DNA from: Chitinophaga pinensis
Lineage (GTDB): Bacteria > Bacteroidota > Bacteroidia > Flavobacteriales_D > Crocinitomicaceae
Assembly (NCBI GenBank): GCA_943324745.2
Contig: CALPMT020000032.1
Span: 1-35,140 of the forward strand
Direction: 5' to 3'
Length of the DNA stretch: 35,140 bases
Position numbers and translations under genes: made by a program
Shown: in pieces, positions 25,428-32,934 of the stretch
Layout of the letters: every line of letters starts with the position of its first letter
How positions within the stretch are numbered: position 1 is the first letter of the stretch
The notes under the pieces: generated by a model
What the model was told of the DNA's origin: nothing
Databases searched by the model: none
Seen by the model: the letters and a program-made list of their open reading frames with translations, nothing else

Positions 25428-26711
25428 ATGAGAAAAATAGAATCTGTAATAATAGAAAATTTTTGGGGTGACAAGACTGTCAACCTTAGTTTTAATAACG
25501 ATATTAATTTTTTAATTGGAGTTAATGGCTCAGGAAAGACAACAATAATAAACTTAATCGCAGCTTGTTTAAATGCTGATTTTTCCACTCTTGACAAAGC
25601 TCAGTTCAGCAGAATACGAGTTGATTTCTTTTTTGATACAGAAATGAAAAATGATAAAACATACATTGAAGTTGTAAAAAAAGAAAAACCTGATTCACCA
25701 TACCCAAACATTATTTTTAATATTAAGTTACCCAGTGAAACCAAAGCAAGAACATTCAGACTAAACGAACTTGAAGAGGAGATGCTGTTTAGATATCCTC
25801 ACGAATTACGGAGACAAAGATTTCATATGTCAGGACAAGTTAATAGAGACATTAATTTATCATTGCAGAGTTTTGTTAATCTGACTTGGCTTTCAATTCA
25901 CAGGTCAAGTAGGAATCAAAACCAAGATGAAAAAAGTTTTGAATCTAGCATTGACCAAAAAATTAAAGAACTATCTAGTGATTTAATAAAATATTTTGGA
26001 GTTCTTGATAAGCGATATTCTATTGAGACTGAAAAATTTCAAAAAAACGTATTTCTTTCATTAATTGAAGGTGAAAACCAAGTCAATTTATTGCAGACTG
26101 ATGATTTAGATTCACAAAAAGAAAAAGATTCTCTAAGGCAGATTTTTTTACTTTTTAAATTACAAGAGTCCGAGTTTTCTAAACAACTTGACAAACATTT
26201 CGAAGGATTTGACGAAGCAAAAAAAATTTTAGAGGATACAAAGTCTATCGGTTTAGATAAACTATCATTTTTATTAGGAACAAGAAGGATCCATTCTATT
26301 GTTCAAGAATGGATAAGTTTAAACGAAAAGAAAAACAATATCAACAAACCAAAAGTAACCTTTATTGAAGAACTTAATAAACTATTTCAAAGAAAAGAGT
26401 TATATATAAATGAAAAAAATGAATTGCTCGTACGTACACAAAGTGGTAAAGAATTTAACCTTATTAATTTGTCTTCAGGTGAAAAACAACTCTTGATAAT
26501 TCTTGGAGAAAGTTTATTGCAAGAAAACAAATCTCATATCTATATTGCGGATGAACCTGAACTGTCTCTTCATGTAGACTGGCAAGAAAAACTTGTGAAT
26601 AGTTTAAAAGGAGTTAATCCAAACTCTCAAATAATTTTTGCAACTCATTCACCTGATATAGTTGGACGTCACTCTAATTATGTCTTACATGTAGAAAATT
26701 GTATAAAATGA
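25428..26711 (+). CDS. Cassette B: AAA ATPase, PARIS AriA-like
   Basis: 427 aa from the ATG at 25428; the upstream start at 25365 would lie inside the attC-like site. It is an ABC/SMC-like ATPase: Walker A GVNGSGKTT (31-39), signature LSSGEKQ (348-354), Walker B IYIADEPE (371-378), switch THSPD (407-411). A helical insertion fills the centre. It overlaps the following DUF4435 gene by ATGA. AAA ATPase + DUF4435 TOPRIM is the gene layout of PARIS (AriA/AriB), which senses phage anti-restriction proteins; AriA is the ATPase scaffold that holds and releases AriB. Other OLD-like ATPase/DUF4435 pairs exist, so the system name is probable rather than certain. Confidence 0.8.
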   Translation: MRKIESVIIENFWGDKTVNLSFNNDINFLIGVNGSGKTTIINLIAACLNADFSTLDKAQFSRIRVDFFFDTEMKNDKTYIEVVKKEKPDSPYPNIIFNIKLPSETKARTFRLNELEEEMLFRYPHELRRQRFHMSGQVNRDINLSLQSFVNLTWLSIHRSSRNQNQDEKSFESSIDQKIKELSSDLIKYFGVLDKRYSIETEKFQKNVFLSLIEGENQVNLLQTDDLDSQKEKDSLRQIFLLFKLQESEFSKQLDKHFEGFDEAKKILEDTKSIGLDKLSFLLGTRRIHSIVQEWISLNEKKNNINKPKVTFIEELNKLFQRKELYINEKNELLVRTQSGKEFNLINLSSGEKQLLIILGESLLQENKSHIYIADEPELSLHVDWQEKLVNSLKGVNPNSQIIFATHSPDIVGRHSNYVLHVENCIK

Positions 26712-27586
26712 GTGGATTCAGAAGAACTATAAGCGGACTTAGTAATCAACATTTATTTTTTGATGTTGATTTAGTTGTTTTTCTCGAAGGAGGAGAGTCA
26801 TACAATAAAGAAGAAGTATTTTCAAATAAATACACTGAAGAAACTGAAGATGTGATATTTTGGAAAAATATATTCAAAAGATTTAAGGCAGACAAAAAAA
26901 TTAAATTCAAATCAATAGGTTCAAAATCAACAATAAAAGAAATTGCAATTGACATAATTGATGGTCAAATTTCAACTGTTATGGTTGCCATGGATAATGA
27001 ATTTGATGAAATCTTAAATAATAGACTTGAGCATCCAAATGTATTTTACACTCATGGCTATAGCTGGGAAAATGACGTATGGAACCAAACTGTTGTCAAA
27101 TCAGTTATTGAACAATTAAGTGCTGTTGAAATTGAAAATAATGATGTTGAAAACAACTTTAATGAGTTCTTAGAAAAAATAAAAATTGCAGTATATTCAG
27201 ATGCCTATTTATTCCGACACAACTCTTCGTTCTTTAATAGAGATAAAGGACGAATGTTTTGTGTAGACTGTAATCCAGTTGACTTGCCAATTATCAAGTC
27301 AGAAGAAATAGATAGAAAAATTACTGAGAAAGGGATTACTAAACGTAAAGCCACCTTATATGGCAATAAGCACAACATTGACACTCAGAAATTTTGTTTT
27401 GGTCATTTTCTAGCTGACTATTGTTGTCAGCTGGTTCAACATTATTTAAAAAAACGTCATTCATTGACAAACATACATAAAGATTACATTTATCGTTTAG
27501 GAATAAATAAGCATTTTGAATTATGTTTTGAAAATGGACATACTTACGCTCACTATATAAGTCAATTCAATATAAACGAAGCATAA
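26708..27586 (+). CDS. Cassette B: DUF4435 TOPRIM-like protein, PARIS AriB-like
   Basis: 292 aa from the ATG at 26708, which overlaps the ATPase stop by four bases; the TTG at 26699 is less likely. DUF4435 features are VVFLEGGES (23-31, the TOPRIM Glu), VAMDNEFD (93-100, acidic pair D96/D100) and YTHGYSWENDVW (114-125), the YxxxxxSxEN-type motif of the family. In PARIS, AriB is the toxin, a TOPRIM-fold nuclease that cleaves tRNA once released from AriA. The C-terminal Cys/His cluster (CVDC, CFGH, CCQ) is notable. The stop codon lies inside the R'' of the attC-like site. Confidence 0.82.
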   Translation: MSGFRRTISGLSNQHLFFDVDLVVFLEGGESYNKEEVFSNKYTEETEDVIFWKNIFKRFKADKKIKFKSIGSKSTIKEIAIDIIDGQISTVMVAMDNEFDEILNNRLEHPNVFYTHGYSWENDVWNQTVVKSVIEQLSAVEIENNDVENNFNEFLEKIKIAVYSDAYLFRHNSSFFNRDKGRMFCVDCNPVDLPIIKSEEIDRKITEKGITKRKATLYGNKHNIDTQKFCFGHFLADYCCQLVQHYLKKRHSLTNIHKDYIYRLGINKHFELCFENGHTYAHYISQFNINEA

Positions 27587-27712
27587 TGGGCGTTTGGCAA
27601 AAAAGCGGGTTCATTGCTTAAATGATGCTTTGTGCTTAGTATCAAGTATAATGCTTGCAGACAATTTAGAGCTTCGAAATCCGCTTCTTCGCCAAGCGTC
27701 AAACCGTTAAAA
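27582..27712 (+). other. attC-like site B
   Basis: It starts at the stop of the DUF4435 gene. Pairing arms include TTTGGC (27593-27598) / GCCAAG (27691-27696) and AAGCGG (27603-27608) / CCGCTT (27681-27686). The 3' core is GTTAAAA (27706-27712). R'' is GCATAAT, which matches the unit's own 5' core only partly (AAT instead of AAC). About 131 bp. Confidence 0.55.
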
Positions 27713-27717
27713 TCACA

Positions 27718-27749
27718 AAACCCCACTCAAATCACTTCGAGTGGGGTTT
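27718..27749. terminator. Bidirectional intrinsic terminator
   Basis: AAACCCCACTC and GAGTGGGGTTT form a perfect 11-bp stem with a 10-nt loop. It would end the minus-strand small gene at 27770 and read-through from cassette B. An identical hairpin is at 32884-32915. Confidence 0.85.
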
Positions 27750-27769
27750 CATTTTGTTTGTATATTCTT

Positions 27770-27949
27770 CTATTCAAATCGCTTCATTACCTTTTTCAAA
27801 ACTAAAGTAACAACAAAACTCACGAAAGCACCAACAAAGGCAAGAATAATCGTTTTCAAATAATCGTGCGTATCAATCATAGCACAAACGGTAAACACCG
27901 TTCCGGTTAATGTTCCTGCACTGGTTGTATGGTCGTGATGAGGTTGCAT
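27770..27949 (-). CDS. Small membrane protein, copy 1
   Basis: 59 aa starting MQPHHDHTTSAGTLTGTVFT, with one membrane helix (about 31-50) and a basic end (KKVMKRFE). It is almost identical to the 60-aa protein at 32935-33117 but stops one codon earlier. Its size, His-rich start and helix would fit a holin-like or membrane-anchored small protein; no function is known to me. The block with its terminator is a ~250-bp duplication. Confidence 0.65.
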   Translation of the reverse strand: MQPHHDHTTSAGTLTGTVFTVCAMIDTHDYLKTIILAFVGAFVSFVVTLVLKKVMKRFE

Positions 27950-28030
27950 AGTTAGTTTAATTAAAATTGTAATAAAGGTCCATTGTTTTTCACATTGTGT
28001 TTATCGAAGTGTGCGGCAATGGGAAAAAGT

Positions 28031-28105
28031 AAAATCAATATTCAAAAACAACTAGACTTAATCAAACAAATGAAAAGAGCGTTGATATTCGAGGTGCTGA
28101 AATAG
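28031..28105 (+). pseudogene. 3' fragment of a DUF6943-like gene
   Basis: Twenty-four codons (INIQKQLDLIKQMKRALIFE to the stop) match the end of the intact gene at 23434-23853 almost exactly. The stop again lies in a hairpin: ATTCGAGGTGCT (28087-28098) pairs with AGCGCCTCGAAT (28104-28115). No upstream part is present. The remaining sequence of 27950-28236 shows nothing else recognisable. Confidence 0.85.
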
Positions 28106-28330
28106 CGCCTCGAATTTATTTTGGTGTATTTTTGATTATATTGATTATTTTTATATATGTAATTTATTGCAGGCAAAGTTTTTAAAATCATAGAGGGTTG
28201 TCTGAAGAAAAAAGTATATATCAGCGTTATAACTAAGTTAGGTGTAATTTGACTAAATAGAAAACAGCGAGCAAGATTAATAGGTCTAAAAACAAAAGAT
28301 AACATCAACAAATTAAAGAATATAGAAATT

Positions 28331-29431
28331 ATGGGTTTTGAAACAGAGGATTTACGTACTATGACCAGAGATTTGAATAATCTTCACGGATTAGATGATA
28401 AACTGAAGTTTTTCTATGACGAAACAAATAATATCCGAAAATACTATCTAAAGGAAGATAAGTTTAATGAGTCAATTAAATCAAATTTTATTTTAGGAGG
28501 AATAGTACTGGAGGAAAATCAAGATGTTGATATAAGACCATTATTTGACAGCTTTAAATTACAAAGCAATGTCACTGAAGTTAAATTGAAAAATTTAGCA
28601 CAAGGAGACTTTTTTAGTTGCTTAAAATCAATACATCTGAAGTCTATTTTTAAGTTTATGCTTGAAAAACAAATATTTATACATTACTCATCCTTAAACT
28701 TTTTGTATTTTTCTACGGTTGATATTATTGATTCTTTAATTAAGGCTACAGGGATTCAATACGCTCCTTTTTTCAATAGAACATTGAAGAACGACCTTTA
28801 TGTATGCGTAAAAAGAAATATTGACAAATTCATCTCTATTTTTTATAATTATGAATATCCGAATATTAAGACAGATAAGGTTTTGTTATTTATAGACGAT
28901 TTAATAGAGATATTTAAAAATGAACCAAAATCTTCGGGTAATAATACAATACTAATGTTGCTAGGAAAAAGCAAAGAGAGTGAGTATTTGTTTTATATCA
29001 TGAATGAAACAAATCATATGCTAATAAAGGATTTCACTATGTTTTATAGTCGAACGATATATTTGTTTTTAAACTCAATCCATTTTTTTGACAAAGAAGA
29101 TTCGATTGAGCCTTTAATTAATGATTTGAATTTAACCTACAAAGAATGTAAAATCGAAAACTATTCTTTTATTGATTCAAGAGATAATTTAGCAATTCAA
29201 CTTTCAGATATTTTAGTCGGTTTGATTGGTAAATATTATAATGCGTTAAATGATTATTCGCCACAGCAGTTGATTGAAATGTTGAAAGGATTAAATATCT
29301 ATCAAAAAGAGACTTTAAAACTATTTTATGAAGTATTGGAAGTTTCCGAGTACAAAAACAAAGCTTATATTCATCTTACAATTAGTAATGACGAATTAAG
29401 TAAAATGGTTCTAATAAAAAAATACACCTAA
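28331..29431 (+). CDS. Cassette C: DUF3800-domain protein
   Basis: 366 aa. The N-terminal FFYDETNNIRKYYL (D30, E31) with the following FILGGIVLE strand, and the C-terminal FIDSRDNLAIQLSDILVGLIGKYYN, are the two signatures of DUF3800, a family with an RNase H-like fold and conserved acidic residues. The family is common in mobile and defence regions; its activity is not settled, and a nuclease is likely. It is the only gene of its cassette. Its TAA stop is embedded in the R'' sequence CACCTAAC, as often seen in integron cassettes. Confidence 0.78.
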   Translation: MGFETEDLRTMTRDLNNLHGLDDKLKFFYDETNNIRKYYLKEDKFNESIKSNFILGGIVLEENQDVDIRPLFDSFKLQSNVTEVKLKNLAQGDFFSCLKSIHLKSIFKFMLEKQIFIHYSSLNFLYFSTVDIIDSLIKATGIQYAPFFNRTLKNDLYVCVKRNIDKFISIFYNYEYPNIKTDKVLLFIDDLIEIFKNEPKSSGNNTILMLLGKSKESEYLFYIMNETNHMLIKDFTMFYSRTIYLFLNSIHFFDKEDSIEPLINDLNLTYKECKIENYSFIDSRDNLAIQLSDILVGLIGKYYNALNDYSPQQLIEMLKGLNIYQKETLKLFYEVLEVSEYKNKAYIHLTISNDELSKMVLIKKYT

Positions 29432-29556
29432 CACTGTATATACAAAATGGGCGAGATAGTAGTAAATTAAACGGTTGTAGCCCGCTTAATTTTTTCACGA
29501 TTTGATAAGTTTGAAGCCCGCAATCGCCCACATTTGCGAATACTTGTCCGTTAAAC
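29423..29556 (+). other. attC-like site C
   Basis: R'' is TACACCTAAC (29423-29432), a perfect complement of GTTAGGTGTA at the cassette 5' end (28237-28246), and it fits RYYYAAC. L'' AAATGGGCGA (29445-29454) pairs with L' TCGCCCACATTT (29524-29535) with one bulge. The 3' core is GTTAAAC (29550-29556) and fits GTTRRRY. This is the best match to the integron consensus in the window. Confidence 0.7.
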
Positions 29557-29805
29557 TCTCACCCTCACCGCAATCACCTCAACCAATCTAGTTGTATACC
29601 TCGGAGATAACTTCTCTTGTTTCATTTTCCAAACTCGCTTCTGATCTTGCGAAGCTAATTTGATTTTTTGTTGTCCAAACGATTGATTAATTCTATCCAC
29701 CACTTGCATCAAAGGAGAATGTTTCGGATTACTATTTTCAAAAAGTGAAAGTTGAATCTCGCTATCAGGATTAAAATCCATAATTATATCACCTGCTTTT
29801 TTATA
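29551..29805 (-). pseudogene. C-terminal relic of umuC (DNA polymerase V subunit)
   Basis: The frame encodes YKKAGDIIMDFNPD, QLSLFE, LMQVVDRINQSFGQQ and WKMKQEKLSPRYTTRL, the typical C-terminal DUF4113 end of Y-family polymerase UmuC. About 85 residues remain of a normal ~420. The palm, finger and little-finger domains are missing, and the residues upstream in the same frame (to 29985) are unrelated. The stop overlaps the core of attC-like site C. The sequence from 29806 to 29993 shows nothing else. Confidence 0.85.
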
Positions 29806-30023
29806 TTCAAACTCAAAATAATTAGATTTAGTATATTTTGTAAGTGTATATACGTGTTTTTGCAGGTAGGCTAGTAGGTTTTGAATTAGATTGATTAAAT
29901 TTGAAAAGAGACGATATTTTATTTGTGTTTCGCCAACCAGACAGTAAATTTCGGGATTAGCGATAAAAAAGAGATAATTTCGCAAATAAATAAGTTACCC
30001 ACAAGTGAAAACAAACACGAATT

Positions 30024-30314
30024 ATGACTATTGACGAAAAATGCGATTTTATATTAATCGCTCTTTATGAAAAAGAAATTTCAGGGGAAATAGGAATGGT
30101 AGAAGCAATGTCAACTCTTTCTAACCATAACATTAAAACCGAATTTAATGAACACATAACCATCATGAATCAATTAAAGGATTCTGGCTATGCAGTAACA
30201 CAGGTTCAAGGATCGGCTGAATTCAGAGCACAGATAACAGAAAAGGGAATGATTTTTTATAAGACAAGTAGCTTTAATCTTCCAGGAACATCTATTGAAT
30301 CTCAGAGAAACTAA
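30024..30314 (+). CDS. Cassette D: small winged-helix-like protein
   Basis: 96 aa, helical with a strand pair near the end (GYAVTQVQGSAEFRAQITEKGMIFYK), resembling a winged-helix domain in which LKDSGYA leads to the wing and ITEKG begins the last helix. No family is recognised. It starts 22 bp after the GTTACCCAC core and ends 6 bp before the DUF2726 gene. A DNA-binding regulator or partner of that nuclease is a reasonable guess. Confidence 0.6.
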   Translation: MTIDEKCDFILIALYEKEISGEIGMVEAMSTLSNHNIKTEFNEHITIMNQLKDSGYAVTQVQGSAEFRAQITEKGMIFYKTSSFNLPGTSIESQRN

Positions 30315-30320
30315 GAAGAA

Positions 30321-31181
30321 GTGATAAATCAGGAAGAAATATACAAATTGCTACAATCTGAAGATTGGAAAAGCTTAATTGACATATTCTACGAAAGAAA
30401 AGACCTAATAAAAAAGGATTCACTTTTGACACAATCTATAGAAACGACTTTATCTGTAATCACTCAAAAAGCAATCGAACTTGAAGAATCTCCAAATTTT
30501 GTTGACAATTTAGAAAGTATCCTCCTTTTAGGAGCAGGAAAATTCATAACACTGAAAGAAGAACAAAAAGAAGCTATTACTCTAGCCATTGTAAATGGTA
30601 AAAAAGAGACCAATATTTCTTATTGCTATCAGTATGCTAAAGCATATCCCGACAACGAAATGTGTAAGGCTGTAATTATAGAGTATGAAAAAGAACTCCC
30701 AAAAGAACTAAATCATTCTAAGGTTGAAAATCTTTACGTAACAGAAAACAAGGATATTGAAACAAAAAATGATTTCAGAAAATCGCTGTTTAATTCGATA
30801 CAAGAAGTTGAATTTTATTTAGCCCTTAAAAGAGTTTTTGATTCTTACCAAGTATATCCAAATGTTGGATTGAGCAGTATTTTAGATTTTGACAGCTTAA
30901 AAGATAACTTGACTTCACAGGAAAGAACCTTCTTCTTCCAAACCTCTGTAGACTTTGTTGTTCTTGAACCATTTAGAAATTATTTCCCAATATACTTTTT
31001 CGAAATTGACAGCGTATGGCATGATGCTTACGAACAAATACAAAAAGATAAAATAAAAGATAAAATTTTTAGTCTAAGTGGTCAAAAACTCATTCGGATA
31101 CGAAAAGTTGACAACTCAATTGATGAACAAGAGTTTGAAAAGCTATTACATGAAATAAGAAAAGAAATAACCAGTGGGTAA
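30321..31181 (+). CDS. Cassette D: DUF2726 (PD-(D/E)XK-like) protein
   Basis: 286 aa from a GTG start with an AGAAG sequence six bases before it. The C-terminal ~130 residues are a DUF2726 domain: EVEFYLAL (E163), VDFVVLEP (D211), FFEIDSVWHD (E228, D230, H234) and DKIKDKIFSLSGQKLIRIR (D243, K244). This follows the D...ExD...K order of restriction-endonuclease-like folds. The N-terminal half is helical and unknown. Nuclease activity is inferred. The gene's stop (TAA at 31179) lies in the R'' of attC-like site D. Confidence 0.72.
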   Translation: MINQEEIYKLLQSEDWKSLIDIFYERKDLIKKDSLLTQSIETTLSVITQKAIELEESPNFVDNLESILLLGAGKFITLKEEQKEAITLAIVNGKKETNISYCYQYAKAYPDNEMCKAVIIEYEKELPKELNHSKVENLYVTENKDIETKNDFRKSLFNSIQEVEFYLALKRVFDSYQVYPNVGLSSILDFDSLKDNLTSQERTFFFQTSVDFVVLEPFRNYFPIYFFEIDSVWHDAYEQIQKDKIKDKIFSLSGQKLIRIRKVDNSIDEQEFEKLLHEIRKEITSG

Positions 31182-31256
31182 CCCGCAGTAAGCAAAATAG
31201 CGCACGTACACACTCGAGATAAAGCGCCACATTGCCTACTGCGGGACCGTTATAGG
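31174..31256 (+). other. attC-like site D
   Basis: R'' GTGGGTAAC (31174-31182) is a perfect complement of GTTACCCAC at the cassette 5' end (29994-30002). L'' CCCGCAGTA (31182-31190) pairs perfectly with L' TACTGCGGG (31237-31245). The 3' core is GTTATAGG (31249-31256). About 83 bp. Confidence 0.72.
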
Positions 31257-31283
31257 TAATTAAACTGAAACCAAAGACTAAAT

Positions 31284-31784
31284 ATGGATAGTATAAAAAT
31301 CATTCTAGACAAACTGTCTTCATACAATATATTCAACTACCTCCTACCAGGGGTATTATTTGTGTTTCTTACAAAAGAAGTCACAAGGTACGATCTCATT
31401 CAAGAAAATCAACTTGTAGGGGGCTTCCTATATTACTTTATTGGAATGGTGGTCAGCAGGGTCGGATCGGTGTTTATTGAGCCAATATTAAGAGGAATAA
31501 AATTTTTAAAGTTCAAAGACTATAAGTTTTTCGTTCAAGCAAGTAAATTAGATAGTAAGCTAGAATTGCTTTCGGAGGTTAATAATACTTATCGCACAAT
31601 TCTTTCAATGTTGATTTTAACTTGCCTTGAATATGTATATATGTGGTTGAAATTAAAATACAATATTTCACGTAAAATTACTTTAGTGATTGCCACCACT
31701 TTCATAACACTGCTCTTTCTCTTTTCATACCGAAAACAAACCAATTATATTACGAAGAGGATAGAAGCAAATATAAACGACTAA
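31284..31784 (+). CDS. Cassette E: membrane protein
   Basis: 166 aa with about four hydrophobic segments (near 15-30, 44-60, 103-122 and 130-148) and a basic C-terminal tail. The opening KLSSYNIFNYLLPGVLF is a pattern I associate with small membrane partners of defence or signalling genes, but I cannot name a family. It ends two bases before the metallo-beta-lactamase-fold gene, so the two are surely co-expressed and may form one system. Confidence 0.6.
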   Translation: MDSIKIILDKLSSYNIFNYLLPGVLFVFLTKEVTRYDLIQENQLVGGFLYYFIGMVVSRVGSVFIEPILRGIKFLKFKDYKFFVQASKLDSKLELLSEVNNTYRTILSMLILTCLEYVYMWLKLKYNISRKITLVIATTFITLLFLFSYRKQTNYITKRIEANIND

Positions 31785-31786
31785 AT

Positions 31787-32812
31787 ATGGCCACGATACA
31801 TTTTCTAAACGTCTTAGAAGGCGACTGTAATATTATTCAACATGACAATGGACATATTACTGTCATTGACGTAAGTAACGCATACAATGATGATGATTCC
31901 CCAGAAGAAATTGCTGCAAAAGCGATTAAGGATAAGGAAATTAAAACACGAAACTTTGTACCAGACGGTAAAATCAATTACAATCAAAAGGAAAACCCAG
32001 ATAACCCTGTTGAGTATTTAAATAAACTCAAAATAAAGGACATTTTTAGATTTATTATTACTCATCCTGACATGGATCATTTGGATGGAATAAAAGATTT
32101 CTACGAAGAATTTACAATTACCAACACTTGGGATTCTGACAATAACAAAGAACTAAATTTGAAAGAATTTCCGAACAAGTTTAATCCAGAAGACTGGAAA
32201 TTTTATACTCAATTAAGAAGTGGAAAAGTTACATCAACAAAGAGATTAACCTACTATGCAGGTAATTCGAATTCATATTTCAAAGAAGATAATATTAAAA
32301 TTCTTTGTCCATCGCCTGAGTTAGTAAAGCAGGCTAATAAAGAAGGAGGAGACATCCATGATTTATCGTATGTTCTTCTTTTCACTTTTCCAAAAAAAGG
32401 TGGCGGAAATTGGAAGGTAATTTTTTCAGGAGATAGTCATGATAATTCGTGGGACTACATTTTAGAAAACTTCGAGGATGACGTAAAAAAAGTGGATGTT
32501 TTATTTGCACCCCATCATGGTAGAGATTCTAATAGAAGTTATGAATTTCTGAATACTTTAAATCCTAAAATGACACTCTTTGGAAATGCTAGTTCTAAAC
32601 ATTTAGCTTACGACTCTTACAAAGGAACAAGAATTACAAATAATCAAGCTGGTTATGTAATTCTGGACATAACAGAAGATCGCTTACTTGTTTTAGTGAA
32701 AAATAAATTATTTGCATACAATTACCGCAATAAGGATGGAAGAAGTTGGGGAGCAGCTACTTACTACAAAGAATTTGATGCTTATGGCTTATTTCAATAT
32801 AATGCGAAATAG
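31787..32812 (+). CDS. Cassette E: metallo-beta-lactamase-fold hydrolase (ComEC/Rec2-like)
   Basis: 341 aa. The metal site THPDMDHLDG has H93, D95, D97 and H98; the first ligand position differs from the usual HxHxDH (Asp in place of the second His), as in many ComEC-like proteins. Further motifs are FSGDSHDN and LFAPHHGRDSN. Soluble ComEC-like hydrolases act on DNA or nucleotides. Insertions between strands 2 and 4 make it longer than a minimal domain. It is paired with the membrane protein upstream. Its substrate is unknown; a defence effector is an inference from the cassette setting. Confidence 0.78.
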   Translation: MATIHFLNVLEGDCNIIQHDNGHITVIDVSNAYNDDDSPEEIAAKAIKDKEIKTRNFVPDGKINYNQKENPDNPVEYLNKLKIKDIFRFIITHPDMDHLDGIKDFYEEFTITNTWDSDNNKELNLKEFPNKFNPEDWKFYTQLRSGKVTSTKRLTYYAGNSNSYFKEDNIKILCPSPELVKQANKEGGDIHDLSYVLLFTFPKKGGGNWKVIFSGDSHDNSWDYILENFEDDVKKVDVLFAPHHGRDSNRSYEFLNTLNPKMTLFGNASSKHLAYDSYKGTRITNNQAGYVILDITEDRLLVLVKNKLFAYNYRNKDGRSWGAATYYKEFDAYGLFQYNAK

Positions 32813-32823
32813 AAAACAAACAG

Positions 32824-32880
32824 CCCATAATAGCAAATAAGCACCACTATCGAGTGCGCCTATTTGCAAACCGTTAAAAC
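32824..32880 (+). other. attC-like site E
   Basis: The shortest site, 57 bp. R'' CCCATAAT (32824-32831) largely complements GTTATAGG at the cassette 5' end. L'' GCAAATA (32833-32839) pairs with L' TATTTGC (32861-32867), with an inner GCAC/GTGC stem at the tip. The 3' core is GTTAAAA (32873-32879), in the same flanking context as site B. Confidence 0.65.
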
Positions 32881-32883
32881 TCA

Positions 32884-32915
32884 AAACCCCACTCAAATCA
32901 CTTCGAGTGGGGTTT
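32884..32915. terminator. Bidirectional intrinsic terminator
   Basis: A perfect 11-bp stem (AAACCCCACTC / GAGTGGGGTTT) identical to that at 27718-27749. It ends the minus-strand gene at 32935 and any read-through from cassette E. Confidence 0.85.
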
Positions 32916-32934
32916 CTTATTATTTGAAATTCGC

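Larger units (their letters stand above)
24007..32879 (+). mobile_element. Integron-type gene cassette array without visible integrase (CALIN-like)
   Basis: Five units end in attC-like palindromes and read in one direction. Each unit begins at a GTT-containing R' core. Units A (24007-25388) and B (25388-27706) abut each other, as do D (29994-31249) and E (31249-32873). C (28237-29550) stands between relics. The R'' of each unit pairs with the R' at the same unit's 5' end: GCAGGTAAC with GTTACCAGC (8 of 9), TACACCTAAC with GTTAGGTGTA (10 of 10), GTGGGTAAC with GTTACCCAC (9 of 9), CCCATAAT with GTTATAGG (6 of 8). Unit B is weaker. No IntI-like tyrosine recombinase or attI is seen in the window. 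The intervening segments 27713-28236 and 29557-29993 are not explained as cassettes. Confidence 0.7.

Noticed and set aside
29806..29985. Treating the whole 144-codon minus-strand ORF as a gene
   Set aside because: Only the last ~85 codons match UmuC; the first 60 are AT-rich, unrelated sequence joined by decay.
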